Shown: one piece after another, positions 36,292 through 45,043 of the stretch
Position numbering within the stretch: the stretch's first letter is position 1
Layout: each line of letters opens with the position of its first letter
Assembly: GCF_021532615.1 (NCBI RefSeq)
Contig: NZ_JAKGAQ010000002.1
Location: forward strand, 534,501 to 598,500
Direction: 5' to 3'
Origin: Octadecabacter dasysiphoniae
GTDB lineage: Bacteria; Pseudomonadota; Alphaproteobacteria; Rhodobacterales; Rhodobacteraceae
DNA length: 64,000 bases
Notes under the pieces: generated by a model
What the model was told of the DNA's origin: nothing
Databases searched by the model: none
Seen by the model: only the letters and a program-made list of their open reading frames with translations
Translations under genes and position numbers: made by a program

Positions 36292-38160
36292 TTAACCCAA
36301 TTGAGGTTTAGCTGTACCTGTAAGATCGGCGCGGTGGTAACCCTGAACATCGCGTTCAATAACGGTCCGAACCATTGCTTTGTCCGAATTCTGAACAGCC
36401 GAGGCCAAATCACGAAGCATTCTTGCGGTTTCAATCTGGCTCAACCGTGCCTCATCGGCGCGCAAGATTTTGGCGTGTGGCGTCGGAAGTAGTGAATCAT
36501 CGTCGATAAGCAGTTCTTCGTACAATTTCTCACCGGGGCGAAGGCCGGTGATCTTGATCTCGATCCCGCCCATGTTGTCAGGCGATTGAACGCTTGCCCC
36601 TGACATTTCGACCATCCGCCGTGCGACATCGACAATCTTCATCGGCTTACCCATGTCGAGGATGAACACATCACCGCCCTTGGCAAAAACCGCCGCCAGC
36701 AAAACCAATCGTGCGGCTTCCGGAATGGTCATGAAGAAACGTGTGACATCAGGGTGGGTGACCGTGATTGGCCCGCCCTGCCGGATTTGGCGCTGGAACA
36801 ACGGCAAAACAGAGCCCGAGGACCCAAGCACATTGCCAAAACGCACCATCGAATAGCGCGTGTGCGTAGATCGCGTGGCAAGGTCCTGCAACACGAGTTC
36901 TGCAAGCCGCTTCGTGGCCCCCATCACATTGGTCGGACGCACGGCCTTGTCTGTGGAAATAAGAATAAAGCGGTCCACGCCACACTTGTTTGCGGCCTCT
37001 GCGACAATCTGGGTGCCCAAGACGTTGTTGCGCGCGCCTTCGACTTCGTTGTCTTCCACCATTGGCACGTGTTTGTAGGCCGCCGCATGAAGCACGACTT
37101 CGACTTTTTCTGTGGTCAAGACATCCTCAACCCGAACGGCGTTACAAACCGACCCAAGCCGTGCCACCAGTTCGATGTTCTTTTCAGTGGCAATCGGGCG
37201 CAGCGCGGCCTCAATCTCATAAAGCGCAAATTCACTTTGCTCGAACAAAACGATTTTCTGCGGGCGACATTCAACAAGCTGCTTGCATAATTCTGATCCG
37301 ATAGACCCGCCTGCACCCGTCACCATCGCGGTACGACCTGCGTAGGTTTTGGCGATCTCGGGAATGTCGAGGTCGACGTTATCGCGGCCAAGCAGCGTAT
37401 TTGGCGCGACCGTTTTCAGTTCTTTGCTTTTGCCATAGATCAGATCGACGTAGGACGGCAAAACCTGAAGGTCGATATCCAGCCGTGACAGCTCTGTCAC
37501 CAGATCGGCGAGGTCTGTTTGATCAAGGGATGGAATAGCAACCAAAATACGTTTGATCCCTTCCGCATTGATAATGCGTTCAAGTTCGGCACGTGGATGA
37601 ACACGCAGACCAGCAATCAACAAGCCCTTGTAGCTGGGATTATCATCGAAAAAACAAACTGGAACGACCTCGGGGCTTTGACGAAGCGCGGATGACAATT
37701 GAATACCCGCCGCGCCTGCACCAAAGATCGCAACCCGCGTGACTGAACCGGATCCGCCAAGGGACGTCAGCAATTGCAAAGCGACCATGCGCCCAAAAAT
37801 CGCGAGCGCAAAATAGCCCGCCGCGAAAATCGCGGGAATTGATCGGACCGATCCAATATCAAAAACCAAACTTGTCAACGAAACGACGCTGCTCAGGATC
37901 ATTGCAACAACTGCAACACGAAGCGCGCCGCGCATGTCAAAGGACGACAGTTTTATCCACGGCAGGCGAAGACCAATGATCGCGACAGGCGCAAGGCACA
38001 TCAGCAAAACTGTAACGGGCCAAGATGCCGCAAAGCGTTCAATCGGAAACGCCGTACCGTACCGCAGCACAAACGCGAGGTAGAACGCAGCAAAGACCAT
38101 GCTCCAATCAAAAGACAGCAGCATTATTCTTTTCGTACGACGTGAAAAAGAATCAACCAT
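36292..38160 (-). CDS. CapD/FlaA1-type membrane nucleotide-sugar dehydratase/epimerase
   Basis: A 622-residue protein with four predicted N-terminal membrane helices (residues 10-140), a CoA-binding-like fold (VAIFGAGAAGIQLSSAL) and a C-terminal SDR domain (TGAGGSIGSELCKQL near 290). The catalytic SxxK-type triad region STDKAVRPTNVMGATKR has Met in place of the usual Tyr, the SMK variant of WbpM-type 4,6-dehydratases. It probably makes a deoxy-amino sugar nucleotide for exopolysaccharide or O-antigen. Confidence 0.9.
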   Translation of the reverse strand: MVDSFSRRTKRIMLLSFDWSMVFAAFYLAFVLRYGTAFPIERFAASWPVTVLLMCLAPVAIIGLRLPWIKLSSFDMRGALRVAVVAMILSSVVSLTSLVFDIGSVRSIPAIFAAGYFALAIFGRMVALQLLTSLGGSGSVTRVAIFGAGAAGIQLSSALRQSPEVVPVCFFDDNPSYKGLLIAGLRVHPRAELERIINAEGIKRILVAIPSLDQTDLADLVTELSRLDIDLQVLPSYVDLIYGKSKELKTVAPNTLLGRDNVDLDIPEIAKTYAGRTAMVTGAGGSIGSELCKQLVECRPQKIVLFEQSEFALYEIEAALRPIATEKNIELVARLGSVCNAVRVEDVLTTEKVEVVLHAAAYKHVPMVEDNEVEGARNNVLGTQIVAEAANKCGVDRFILISTDKAVRPTNVMGATKRLAELVLQDLATRSTHTRYSMVRFGNVLGSSGSVLPLFQRQIRQGGPITVTHPDVTRFFMTIPEAARLVLLAAVFAKGGDVFILDMGKPMKIVDVARRMVEMSGASVQSPDNMGGIEIKITGLRPGEKLYEELLIDDDSLLPTPHAKILRADEARLSQIETARMLRDLASAVQNSDKAMVRTVIERDVQGYHRADLTGTAKPQLG

Positions 38161-38452
38161 TACATGTCCTAGTCATTAAGCAACGCACTTTCGTATCACA
38201 CCAGAGGGACGGCACCAACTGTACCAAAAAACACAGCGGAGCTTTGCCCAGCCCTAAATTTCAATGTGGCAATCGCTCAGGTACTCAAGGCGCTTCAAAT
38301 CTTTACGAATAATTAACATTGCGTAATTGCTTGTAAGATGTGCTGGCAAGTAAGGATTTACATACTTGCCCGAACATGAGGTTCTACAGCCACATATTGC
38401 GCTTGCCACCCTGACCATGACAGGAAGAACCCGCAGCCTTAGAGGAACAATC
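38161..38452. promoter_or_regulatory. Divergent intergenic region of the polysaccharide cluster (292 bases)
   Basis: The largest gap in the window, between the divergent CapD-type and epimerase-like genes. It is AT-richer than its surroundings. TTAACATTGCGTAAT at about 38316 is near the CtrA-type pattern TTAA-N7-TTAA with one mismatch. No gene, terminator or strong repeat is visible. Promoters for both genes must lie here. Confidence 0.4.
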
Positions 38453-39457
38453 ATGGTAAAAGCACTCGTCACGGGATCAGCAGGGTTCATTGGATATCAC
38501 CTGTGCAAAAGGCTGCTCGCGCATGGGTTCGATGTTATCGGGTTTGACGCGATGACGGATTATTACGATGTGCGTTTGAAAGAACGGCGTCAGGCGAATT
38601 TGCTGCAATCGGGCGGTTTCAAAGCCGTTAATGATCGTCTTGAAAATGACGGTGTGTTGATGGACCTGATCGCAGCCGAGAAACCCGATTACGTGATCCA
38701 TTTGGCCGGACAAGCCGGCGTTCGTTATTCTATCGATGAACCGCGTTCTTATGTGGATGCCAACATCATCGGCACCTTCAATCTACTAGAAGCCGTGCGC
38801 GCCACACCTGTGAAACACCTTTTGCTGGCATCGACATCATCTGCATATGGCGCCAACACGCAAATGCCGTACACAGAAACGGACAAGGCCGACACTCAGA
38901 TGTCATTTTATGCGGCCACCAAGAAATCAAACGAGGTGATGGCCCATTCCTATGCCCACCTTTACGATATTCCGACAACGATGTTCCGCTTCTTTACGGT
39001 CTATGGCCCATGGGGCCGCCCCGATATGGCGCTGTTCAAATTCACCAAGGCTGTGCTGAACGGTGATGCCATTGACGTCTACAACCACGGCGACATGTCA
39101 CGCGATTTCACCTACGTCGAAGACCTCGTGCGGGGGATTCATCTGTTGCTGGATGCCGTGCCGGAACGACTGGATAATGTGCCCGATGGCGACAGCCTGT
39201 CGCCCGTCGCACCCCACCGCATTGTCAATATCGGTAACGGCGAACCTGTGCAGTTGATGGCCTTCATCGAAGCCATTGAAAAAGCCTTGGGGCAAACCGC
39301 CGTGAAGAATTTCATGGATATGCAGCCCGGTGATGTCCCCGCGACATGGGCGGACGGCGCATTGTTGAAAACGCTGACAGGATACACGCCGAAAACAGAC
39401 GTCGAAACGGGCGTACAAGCCTTCGTCGATTGGTACCGCGACTATTACGACGCCTGA
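38453..39457 (+). CDS. NAD-dependent sugar epimerase, UDP-glucuronate 4-epimerase-like
   Basis: A 334-residue extended SDR. VTGSAGFIGYHLCKRLL opens the NAD fold; NLLEA, SSAYG and the catalytic YAATKKSNE (Tyr-x3-Lys) are present. DAMTDYYDVRLKERR after the first strand-helix unit is typical of UDP-glucuronate 4-epimerases, making UDP-galacturonate. Next to ugd's product this is plausible, though GalE-like activity cannot be excluded. AGAGGAAC precedes ATG 38453; a longer frame to 38366 is unsupported. Convergent overlap of 13 bases with the flavoprotein gene. Confidence 0.88.
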   Translation: MVKALVTGSAGFIGYHLCKRLLAHGFDVIGFDAMTDYYDVRLKERRQANLLQSGGFKAVNDRLENDGVLMDLIAAEKPDYVIHLAGQAGVRYSIDEPRSYVDANIIGTFNLLEAVRATPVKHLLLASTSSAYGANTQMPYTETDKADTQMSFYAATKKSNEVMAHSYAHLYDIPTTMFRFFTVYGPWGRPDMALFKFTKAVLNGDAIDVYNHGDMSRDFTYVEDLVRGIHLLLDAVPERLDNVPDGDSLSPVAPHRIVNIGNGEPVQLMAFIEAIEKALGQTAVKNFMDMQPGDVPATWADGALLKTLTGYTPKTDVETGVQAFVDWYRDYYDA

Positions 39458-40608
39458 AGCCGACGCGCTGCGGCCAACCCCGCCCAGCGTCCCGTCGCAA
39501 GGCACGCCGTGATAAGGTAACCACCCGTCGGAGCCTCCCAATCGAGCATTTCACCCGCGCAGTACACACCATCACGGCCGCGCAACATAAGATCGCCATC
39601 AAGCGCGCCGAAACGTACCCCGCCCGCAGTTGAAATCGCTTCGTCCATCGGGCGCGGAACCAGATTAGGGAAACGCAAAGCCTTTATCGTCGCGGGCAGT
39701 GATGCGTCACTAAATCTGCCAAATTCGTTCAATAATGCACGTTTCAGCGGATCGAGTTTTAGAACCTTGCGCAACGTGTTCGCGGTTGATTGTTTGCCCT
39801 TAGGGGCGGCTAGTTTCGCCGCGATATCAGCCTCACTGAGGTTCGGGAGCAGATCGAGCACCAAAGGCGCGCCATCACGAATAGCCGACGACACGGCGTA
39901 AATACCGCCGCCCTCAATTCCCTTGTTAGACACAACAAATTCACCGCGCGCCACGACCCCACCGGCCGTCAATTTGCATCCTTTAACAGCCGTTCCGAAA
40001 TGCTGGGTCATGTGGTCAGACCAAGGAATTTCAAAACCCACGTTCGCAGGTTGGAACGGCGCAACCACATCCAACAAATGCCCTGCCCATTTGCCGTCGG
40101 ACCCAAGCCGTTTCCAGCTGGCACCGCCCATCGCGAGAACTGTAGTTTTCGCGTCGATGGTCTGTGGGCCTTCGGGCGTGTTGAATGTCGCCGAACCACC
40201 ATCCCAGCCTGTCCACCTCCAGCGTGTTTGGATCGTTACGCCCTCTTGCGTCAATCGCGCCACCCATGCCCGCAAAAGCGGAGAAGCCTTCATTTTGACG
40301 GGAAAAACTCGCCCCGTGGAACCTGTAAATACATCCTGCCCAAGTCCCTGCGCCCAATCGCTGACGGCATCGGGGCCAAAGTCAGACAAGATTGGCGCCA
40401 GAGTATCCAAGGCATCGCCAAATGCGGCCTCAAATGTATCTTTGTCTTCGGCCTTAGTCAGGTTCAAACCCGATTTGCCTGCCATCAAAAACTTACGCCC
40501 AACCGTCGGCATCGCGTCTGCGACAATCACCGAATGACCCGCTGCCGACAAGACTTCGGCAGCCATCAATCCGGCAGGACCGCCGCCAATGATCAGGGCA
40601 TCTGTCAC
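39445..40608 (-). CDS. HI0933-like/TIGR03862 flavoprotein
   Basis: A 387-residue FAD-binding protein with IIGGGPAGLMAAEVLSAAGH at the N-terminus, GKSGLNLTKAED, the middle VLAMGGASWKRLGSDG and the C-terminal DGVYCAGEMLDWEAPTGGYLITACL. These fit the BaiN/HI0933 group; the TIGR03862 branch has no known activity. The GTG start overlaps the mscS stop (GTGA), suggesting coupling. Confidence 0.87.
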   Translation of the reverse strand: MTDALIIGGGPAGLMAAEVLSAAGHSVIVADAMPTVGRKFLMAGKSGLNLTKAEDKDTFEAAFGDALDTLAPILSDFGPDAVSDWAQGLGQDVFTGSTGRVFPVKMKASPLLRAWVARLTQEGVTIQTRWRWTGWDGGSATFNTPEGPQTIDAKTTVLAMGGASWKRLGSDGKWAGHLLDVVAPFQPANVGFEIPWSDHMTQHFGTAVKGCKLTAGGVVARGEFVVSNKGIEGGGIYAVSSAIRDGAPLVLDLLPNLSEADIAAKLAAPKGKQSTANTLRKVLKLDPLKRALLNEFGRFSDASLPATIKALRFPNLVPRPMDEAISTAGGVRFGALDGDLMLRGRDGVYCAGEMLDWEAPTGGYLITACLATGRWAGLAAARRLQAS

Positions 40609-41918
40609 TCGGGCGCGCCGACAGGAAGGCCGCCTTTGACATGCAACACACGCTGTGGGAACGGAATTTCAATGCCAGCGTCTTTCAGGGCATTCCACAC
40701 GGCGAACCGCACATGGCTGCGGTATTTGAACTGGCCATCGTCGATGCCTTCGACCCAGAACTCAACGATAAAATCGATGCCACTGTCGCCAAAATTATCA
40801 AGCTCAACGTCGGGCTTATGCGGCGCATCAAGAACGAAATCGAGAGCGGATACCGCGGGCTCAATGATGCCCGGAATCAGGTTGATATCCGTGTCATAGC
40901 TGACAGAGAACGTAACCTCATAGCGGTTGGCTGACCCGCTGTCGGAATAGTTGATAACGCGTGTGACGATGAAATCTTCGTTCGGAACGACGATCCATTT
41001 GCCATCAAACGTTTCCAGAATGGCGGCACGGGCTGTCATCTTGACGATCGTGCCCGCCTCGCCGCCATCGAGTTCAACGTAATCCCCAACCGTTGCTTGC
41101 CCTTCGAGAAGCAGGATCACACCGGAAACGAAATTCGATGCAATTTTCTGAAGGCCAAAACCGATACCAACACCCAGCGCACCCGTCAGAACCGCCAGCG
41201 ACGTCAGTGGCACACCCGCGATGTTCATCGCAACCAGAAACGCCGCCCCAAAAATCGCGATCTCTGCCGCTTTGACAGCCAACTGCCGCGTCGCGGGCGG
41301 CATGTCTTGTTTTTCAATCAGCGCGCTGGATTGGTCGTTAGACCAACGCCCCAGCCAGAACATAATGGTCGCCACAACAGCAAACCGCAAAAGCCCAAGA
41401 AGCGAAAAGGACATATTGCCCAAAGGCACCGTCGTCGCGCCCAGCCACAGTATCACAGGGTCAAGAAAGCCCAGCGCATACACAGCGGCCAGCGGAATCA
41501 GAACCGTCTTTCCGATCAATTTCAAAAGCGGATCGGACAGCATATCGCGCACGAACGCACGCACTGCGAGAAACAGGAAAACACGTTTGCCAAAGGCAAT
41601 GACTTCACCCGCACCAAAGACAGACCGCGTGACCTGTTCACCAATCGCAGTCAACGCAAACGCCAAAAGCGGCAGAACAAGCGGCATGAAGATCAGCACA
41701 AACCTGCGCGCTTTTGACAGCGCCGTTTGGCTGTCTGCCGCTGGCGTCAACGCCTTGATCAGCCTCGGGTTCAGCTTGCGCGTGATAAATACCGCCGCCA
41801 CGTAGGCGACCACCAGCAATGCAAATTGCACCCAATTGGCCGGATCAATAATCCACGCCAAAGCGATCTCGTATACGGGCATCACATAGCCCAGCACTGT
41901 GTTCATCAGGTCATTCAT
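40605..41918 (-). CDS. Mechanosensitive ion channel, MscS family
   Basis: A 437-residue channel protein with about five predicted membrane helices, the pore-lining helix in LAVLTGALGVGIGFGLQKIASNFVSG, and the beta domain with VGDYVELDGGEAGTIVKMTARAAIL, all typical of MscS. It opens under hypo-osmotic tension to release solutes. Longer than E. coli MscS (286) through additional N-terminal helices. It leads a two-gene run with the flavoprotein. Confidence 0.92.
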   Translation of the reverse strand: MNDLMNTVLGYVMPVYEIALAWIIDPANWVQFALLVVAYVAAVFITRKLNPRLIKALTPAADSQTALSKARRFVLIFMPLVLPLLAFALTAIGEQVTRSVFGAGEVIAFGKRVFLFLAVRAFVRDMLSDPLLKLIGKTVLIPLAAVYALGFLDPVILWLGATTVPLGNMSFSLLGLLRFAVVATIMFWLGRWSNDQSSALIEKQDMPPATRQLAVKAAEIAIFGAAFLVAMNIAGVPLTSLAVLTGALGVGIGFGLQKIASNFVSGVILLLEGQATVGDYVELDGGEAGTIVKMTARAAILETFDGKWIVVPNEDFIVTRVINYSDSGSANRYEVTFSVSYDTDINLIPGIIEPAVSALDFVLDAPHKPDVELDNFGDSGIDFIVEFWVEGIDDGQFKYRSHVRFAVWNALKDAGIEIPFPQRVLHVKGGLPVGAPE

Positions 41919-41957
41919 AATCGCCCCCTATACCACGTTTGTGCGCGAGGAAACTGC

Positions 41958-42563
41958 TCAGCCGATCATCCCTTTGATCGCACCCACAAGGGTGGGATCA
42001 GCGGCAAGTGCCGGTTGAACCAGATCCATCGTGTCAGCGTCCAATGTTATCTGGCTGATCTGGTCAATCAGCCCGAGGGCCAGCGCCTCGTTCGCGTCGA
42101 GCTTTGCGCCCGTCAGAAGGATGCGCTTTGTCGCGGATGGCCCGACGAGGCGCGCCAGTCGTGCAGGGTCTGAGGGCTGTGGTCGCACGCCCATCTTGAT
42201 CACCGGATAAAAGAATTTTGCCGACGGTACTGCGATGCGCAAATCACAGGCCAACACCATGCCCAGCGCGCCGCCTGCACATGACCCATTCAGCGACGCA
42301 ACACTAAGCCCCCGAAAATCCGCAACAGCCTGCGAAAGACGTTCCCATGCCGGCGACGTCGCAAGGGTGCCGTTGCGCACATCTTCAAGATCAGCCCCCG
42401 CGCTGAATACTTTGCCCGCACCTGTCAAAATCAAAACTGTCTGATCCGCGTCTTCAACAGCGCCCGCCATGTCGTTCAACATGTCTTCTGTCAGGGCGTT
42501 GGCCTTTTCCGTGCGGTCAATTCGCACAGTGAGGCAGCCACCCGATACGATTATATTGATCAA
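41958..42563 (-). CDS. Enoyl-CoA hydratase/isomerase family protein
   Basis: A 201-residue short crotonase-fold protein. VFSAGADLEDV and NGSCAGGALGMVLACDLRIA form the CoA oxyanion hole region. It is about 60 residues shorter than typical hydratases (260), lacking the C-terminal helical domain that covers the active site, so activity may be altered. TTG 42563 overlaps the SDR stop (TTGA); no ATG fits, indicating translational coupling with the SDR gene. Confidence 0.82.
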   Translation of the reverse strand: MINIIVSGGCLTVRIDRTEKANALTEDMLNDMAGAVEDADQTVLILTGAGKVFSAGADLEDVRNGTLATSPAWERLSQAVADFRGLSVASLNGSCAGGALGMVLACDLRIAVPSAKFFYPVIKMGVRPQPSDPARLARLVGPSATKRILLTGAKLDANEALALGLIDQISQITLDADTMDLVQPALAADPTLVGAIKGMIG

Positions 42564-43309
42564 ATCAGGCCCACCGATCTGCGAATATCATCTTCGCGCA
42601 GGGAAATGTCTTCGCCCAGATATTTATCCGCCTCGAGGCCGCACATCCACACAAGCGTTTTTGCAGGCCATTCCGGCGGGATATGATCGGACCATTCAAG
42701 CTGGCTAACGGGGTTGATCCCCGATGCCTTGATGTCGCGCTGCATATCCGTGGCAACCGTACCCGGTGACAGCCCCATAATACGAAGCCCGTGTTCGCGG
42801 GCCTCTTTGTCCGCACAGCGCGTCAGCATGTAGGCCCCGGCTTTTGACGAACAGTAGGACGACCACGCCTCAATCGGGTTATGTGCCGCGCCAGAGGAAA
42901 TCGTAATAATCGTGCCCTGCCCGCGTTTGATCATATCGGGCATTGCAGCGCGCATTCCGTTAAAGACGCCCTTAAGGTTCACATCGATTGTTTTGCCCCA
43001 TGCGTCCGGGTCAGCGTCCGCCAAATGGCTGATCGGATCGAGCAATCCGGCGTTGCCGATGAACACATCCAACGGGCCGAATGCCGCAACCGTCTTTGCA
43101 ATCGCAGCCGTGACGGCCTCGTAATCCGACACGTCACACCGTACGGCGATTGCATTCTCGCCGATTTCGCGCGCCAGCGCCTCGATCTCGTCGCCGGACC
43201 GCGCCACCAATGCCACCTTTGCCCCTACGTCGGCGAAAGCCCGCGCAGTGGCGGCACCGATCCCGCGGCTCGCGCCGGTGATCAAAACGACCTTATTCGT
43301 CATATCCAT
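42560..43309 (-). CDS. Short-chain dehydrogenase/reductase
   Basis: A 249-residue SDR. NAD(P) fold VVLITGASRGIGAATARAF, NAG in IGNAGLLDP, catalytic Ser in ISSGAAH and YCSSKAGAYM with Tyr-x3-Lys. ATG 43309 follows AAGGACGCGAC; the longer frame to 43456 overlaps the divergent promoter. With the downstream crotonase it may handle acyl or keto substrates; nothing in sequence names one. Confidence 0.9.
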   Translation of the reverse strand: MDMTNKVVLITGASRGIGAATARAFADVGAKVALVARSGDEIEALAREIGENAIAVRCDVSDYEAVTAAIAKTVAAFGPLDVFIGNAGLLDPISHLADADPDAWGKTIDVNLKGVFNGMRAAMPDMIKRGQGTIITISSGAAHNPIEAWSSYCSSKAGAYMLTRCADKEAREHGLRIMGLSPGTVATDMQRDIKASGINPVSQLEWSDHIPPEWPAKTLVWMCGLEADKYLGEDISLREDDIRRSVGLI

Positions 43310-43438
43310 GTCGCGTCCTTTCGACTGTCTGCACAATTCCGGATCAAATGCTGCACAAGGTCCGGCATACGTGACCTTGACCCCCCTGCGCAGAGTTGAA
43401 AAGCTGTTCCCAACATTTTTCCGCAGGAGCGCCTTATA

Positions 43439-44950
43439 ATGAAGAGCATTCGTCACACGAGCCTTATCGCCGCGATTTTATGTGGCACAACGGCCAACGC
43501 CGATGTCACCGCCCAGCAGGTTTGGGACAATTGGACAGAACAGATGGCAGTTTACGGCCAAGGGTTCACCACAAGTGGCGAAGATATGTCCGCCGGCACC
43601 CTCACAATATCAGACGTCAAGATCGAGATGAGCGATGACGAAGCAACGATCACTGCTCTGCTTGGCGATATCGCCCTGACGGAAAATGGCGATGGTACGG
43701 TCTCGATCACGGTTGCGGACAGCTACCCTATCACCATCAATGCAACGCCGCAGTACGGCGACCCCGTCAAAGCAAACCTGACGGTGTCCCAAGAGAATAT
43801 GTCGCTGACAGTGTCAGGTGATCCCGAAGCGATGGTCTATGATATCGCCGCAGACCGTTATGCATTAAGCCTCGACAATCTTGAAGGCGATCAATCCATG
43901 GACGTCGAAGTTGTGGATGCCGTGATCGCGATGCTGAACGTGGCGGGCCAATATTCCGTCAGCGAAGACACCCTGACGCGCATTGACTACGCCTTTAATA
44001 TTGGTGCGCTGGACATCGACATGCTGTTCAACGAAATCGACGCGGGCGGCACGATTTCAGGCAACGCCGATATTGCTGACCTTGCGATGTTTGCAAAAAT
44101 TGCCGCGCCGATCGATATGGATATGAACGCCGAACAGCCCCCTTTTGCAGATGGTCTGGCGTTCGAGGGCGGATATACCTTTGGCAATCTGTCCTATGCG
44201 TTCGACTTTGATGTGAAGAACGACCAAGGGTCCGGGTCTGCCACCGTCGACAGCGGCATTTTGTCGGTCGCGTTCGACATGGACGGTGCGCTGTATTCCG
44301 GCACGTCCAAAGGCATCGACATCACCATGTCGATCCCCAATGAAATCCCCTTCCCCCTTCAGGCGAGCATGGCGCAATACGGGTTTGATTTCGATATCCC
44401 ACTGAGCCAAGGAACCGACGGCCCGCGTGATGCGCGTTTGGGGTTCAACTTTACTGAATTGGCAATCAGCGACACCATTTGGAACCTCGTTGATCCACAA
44501 ACGATCCTGCCGCGCGAAGCGGTTACCGTTGCCATCGGCCTGTCCGCCAAGGTTACCCCATTCTTTGATTTCCTCGATCCCGCCCAACAAGAAGCGGCAA
44601 TGATGACGGACGTTCCGGGTGAACTGAACAGTGTCGAAATTACAGAACTTGTTGTGAAGGGTGCTGGCGCTGAAATCACAGGGGATGGTGCGTTCACATT
44701 CGACAACAGCGATCTACAAACATTCGATGGCTTTCCACGCCCCGAAGGCCAGGTCAATTTCGCGATCAATGGCGTGAATGGCTTGATCGATAACCTTATC
44801 CAGATGGGTTTGATCCCGCAGGAAGAAGCGATGATGCCACGTATGATGATGGGTATGTTCACGACGCCTGTCGGTGACGACATGCTGACCTCAACAATCG
44901 AAGTGAACAGCGAAGGTCACGCGCTCGCGAACGGTCAACGTCTGCGCTAG
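43439..44950 (+). CDS. DUF2125 protein, copy 1
   Basis: A 503-residue exported protein with a signal peptide ending TTANADV. It is a beta-rich DUF2125 protein known mainly from alphaproteobacteria; the function is not known. Its C-terminus, PRMMMGMFTTPVGDDML plus EVNSEGHALANGQRLR, is nearly identical to copy 2 directly downstream. GCAGGAGCG precedes the ATG. A G/C hairpin lies between the two copies. Confidence 0.88.
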   Translation: MKSIRHTSLIAAILCGTTANADVTAQQVWDNWTEQMAVYGQGFTTSGEDMSAGTLTISDVKIEMSDDEATITALLGDIALTENGDGTVSITVADSYPITINATPQYGDPVKANLTVSQENMSLTVSGDPEAMVYDIAADRYALSLDNLEGDQSMDVEVVDAVIAMLNVAGQYSVSEDTLTRIDYAFNIGALDIDMLFNEIDAGGTISGNADIADLAMFAKIAAPIDMDMNAEQPPFADGLAFEGGYTFGNLSYAFDFDVKNDQGSGSATVDSGILSVAFDMDGALYSGTSKGIDITMSIPNEIPFPLQASMAQYGFDFDIPLSQGTDGPRDARLGFNFTELAISDTIWNLVDPQTILPREAVTVAIGLSAKVTPFFDFLDPAQQEAAMMTDVPGELNSVEITELVVKGAGAEITGDGAFTFDNSDLQTFDGFPRPEGQVNFAINGVNGLIDNLIQMGLIPQEEAMMPRMMMGMFTTPVGDDMLTSTIEVNSEGHALANGQRLR

Positions 44951-44995
44951 GGCTACAAATCGCCCGAAAGCACCTTACATGGATAACAGAACTTC

Positions 44996-45022
44996 GCGGC
45001 GTCTGGTTCAACCAGGCGCCGC
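44996..45022 (+). terminator. Hairpin between the DUF2125 copies
   Basis: GCGGCGTCTGG (44996-45006) pairs with CCAGGCGCCGC (45012-45022), eleven pairs with one wobble, over a TTCAA loop; ATTTACTTT follows. It may partly terminate transcription of copy 1 or set the ratio of the two messages. AGGAGAG of copy 2 follows 12 bases later. Confidence 0.55.
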
Positions 45023-45043
45023 ATTTACTTTCAGGAGAGACAC

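Noticed and set aside
38313-38330. CtrA box in the polysaccharide gap
   Set aside because: One arm differs from TTAA and no second site supports it, so it is only mentioned in the intergenic entry.
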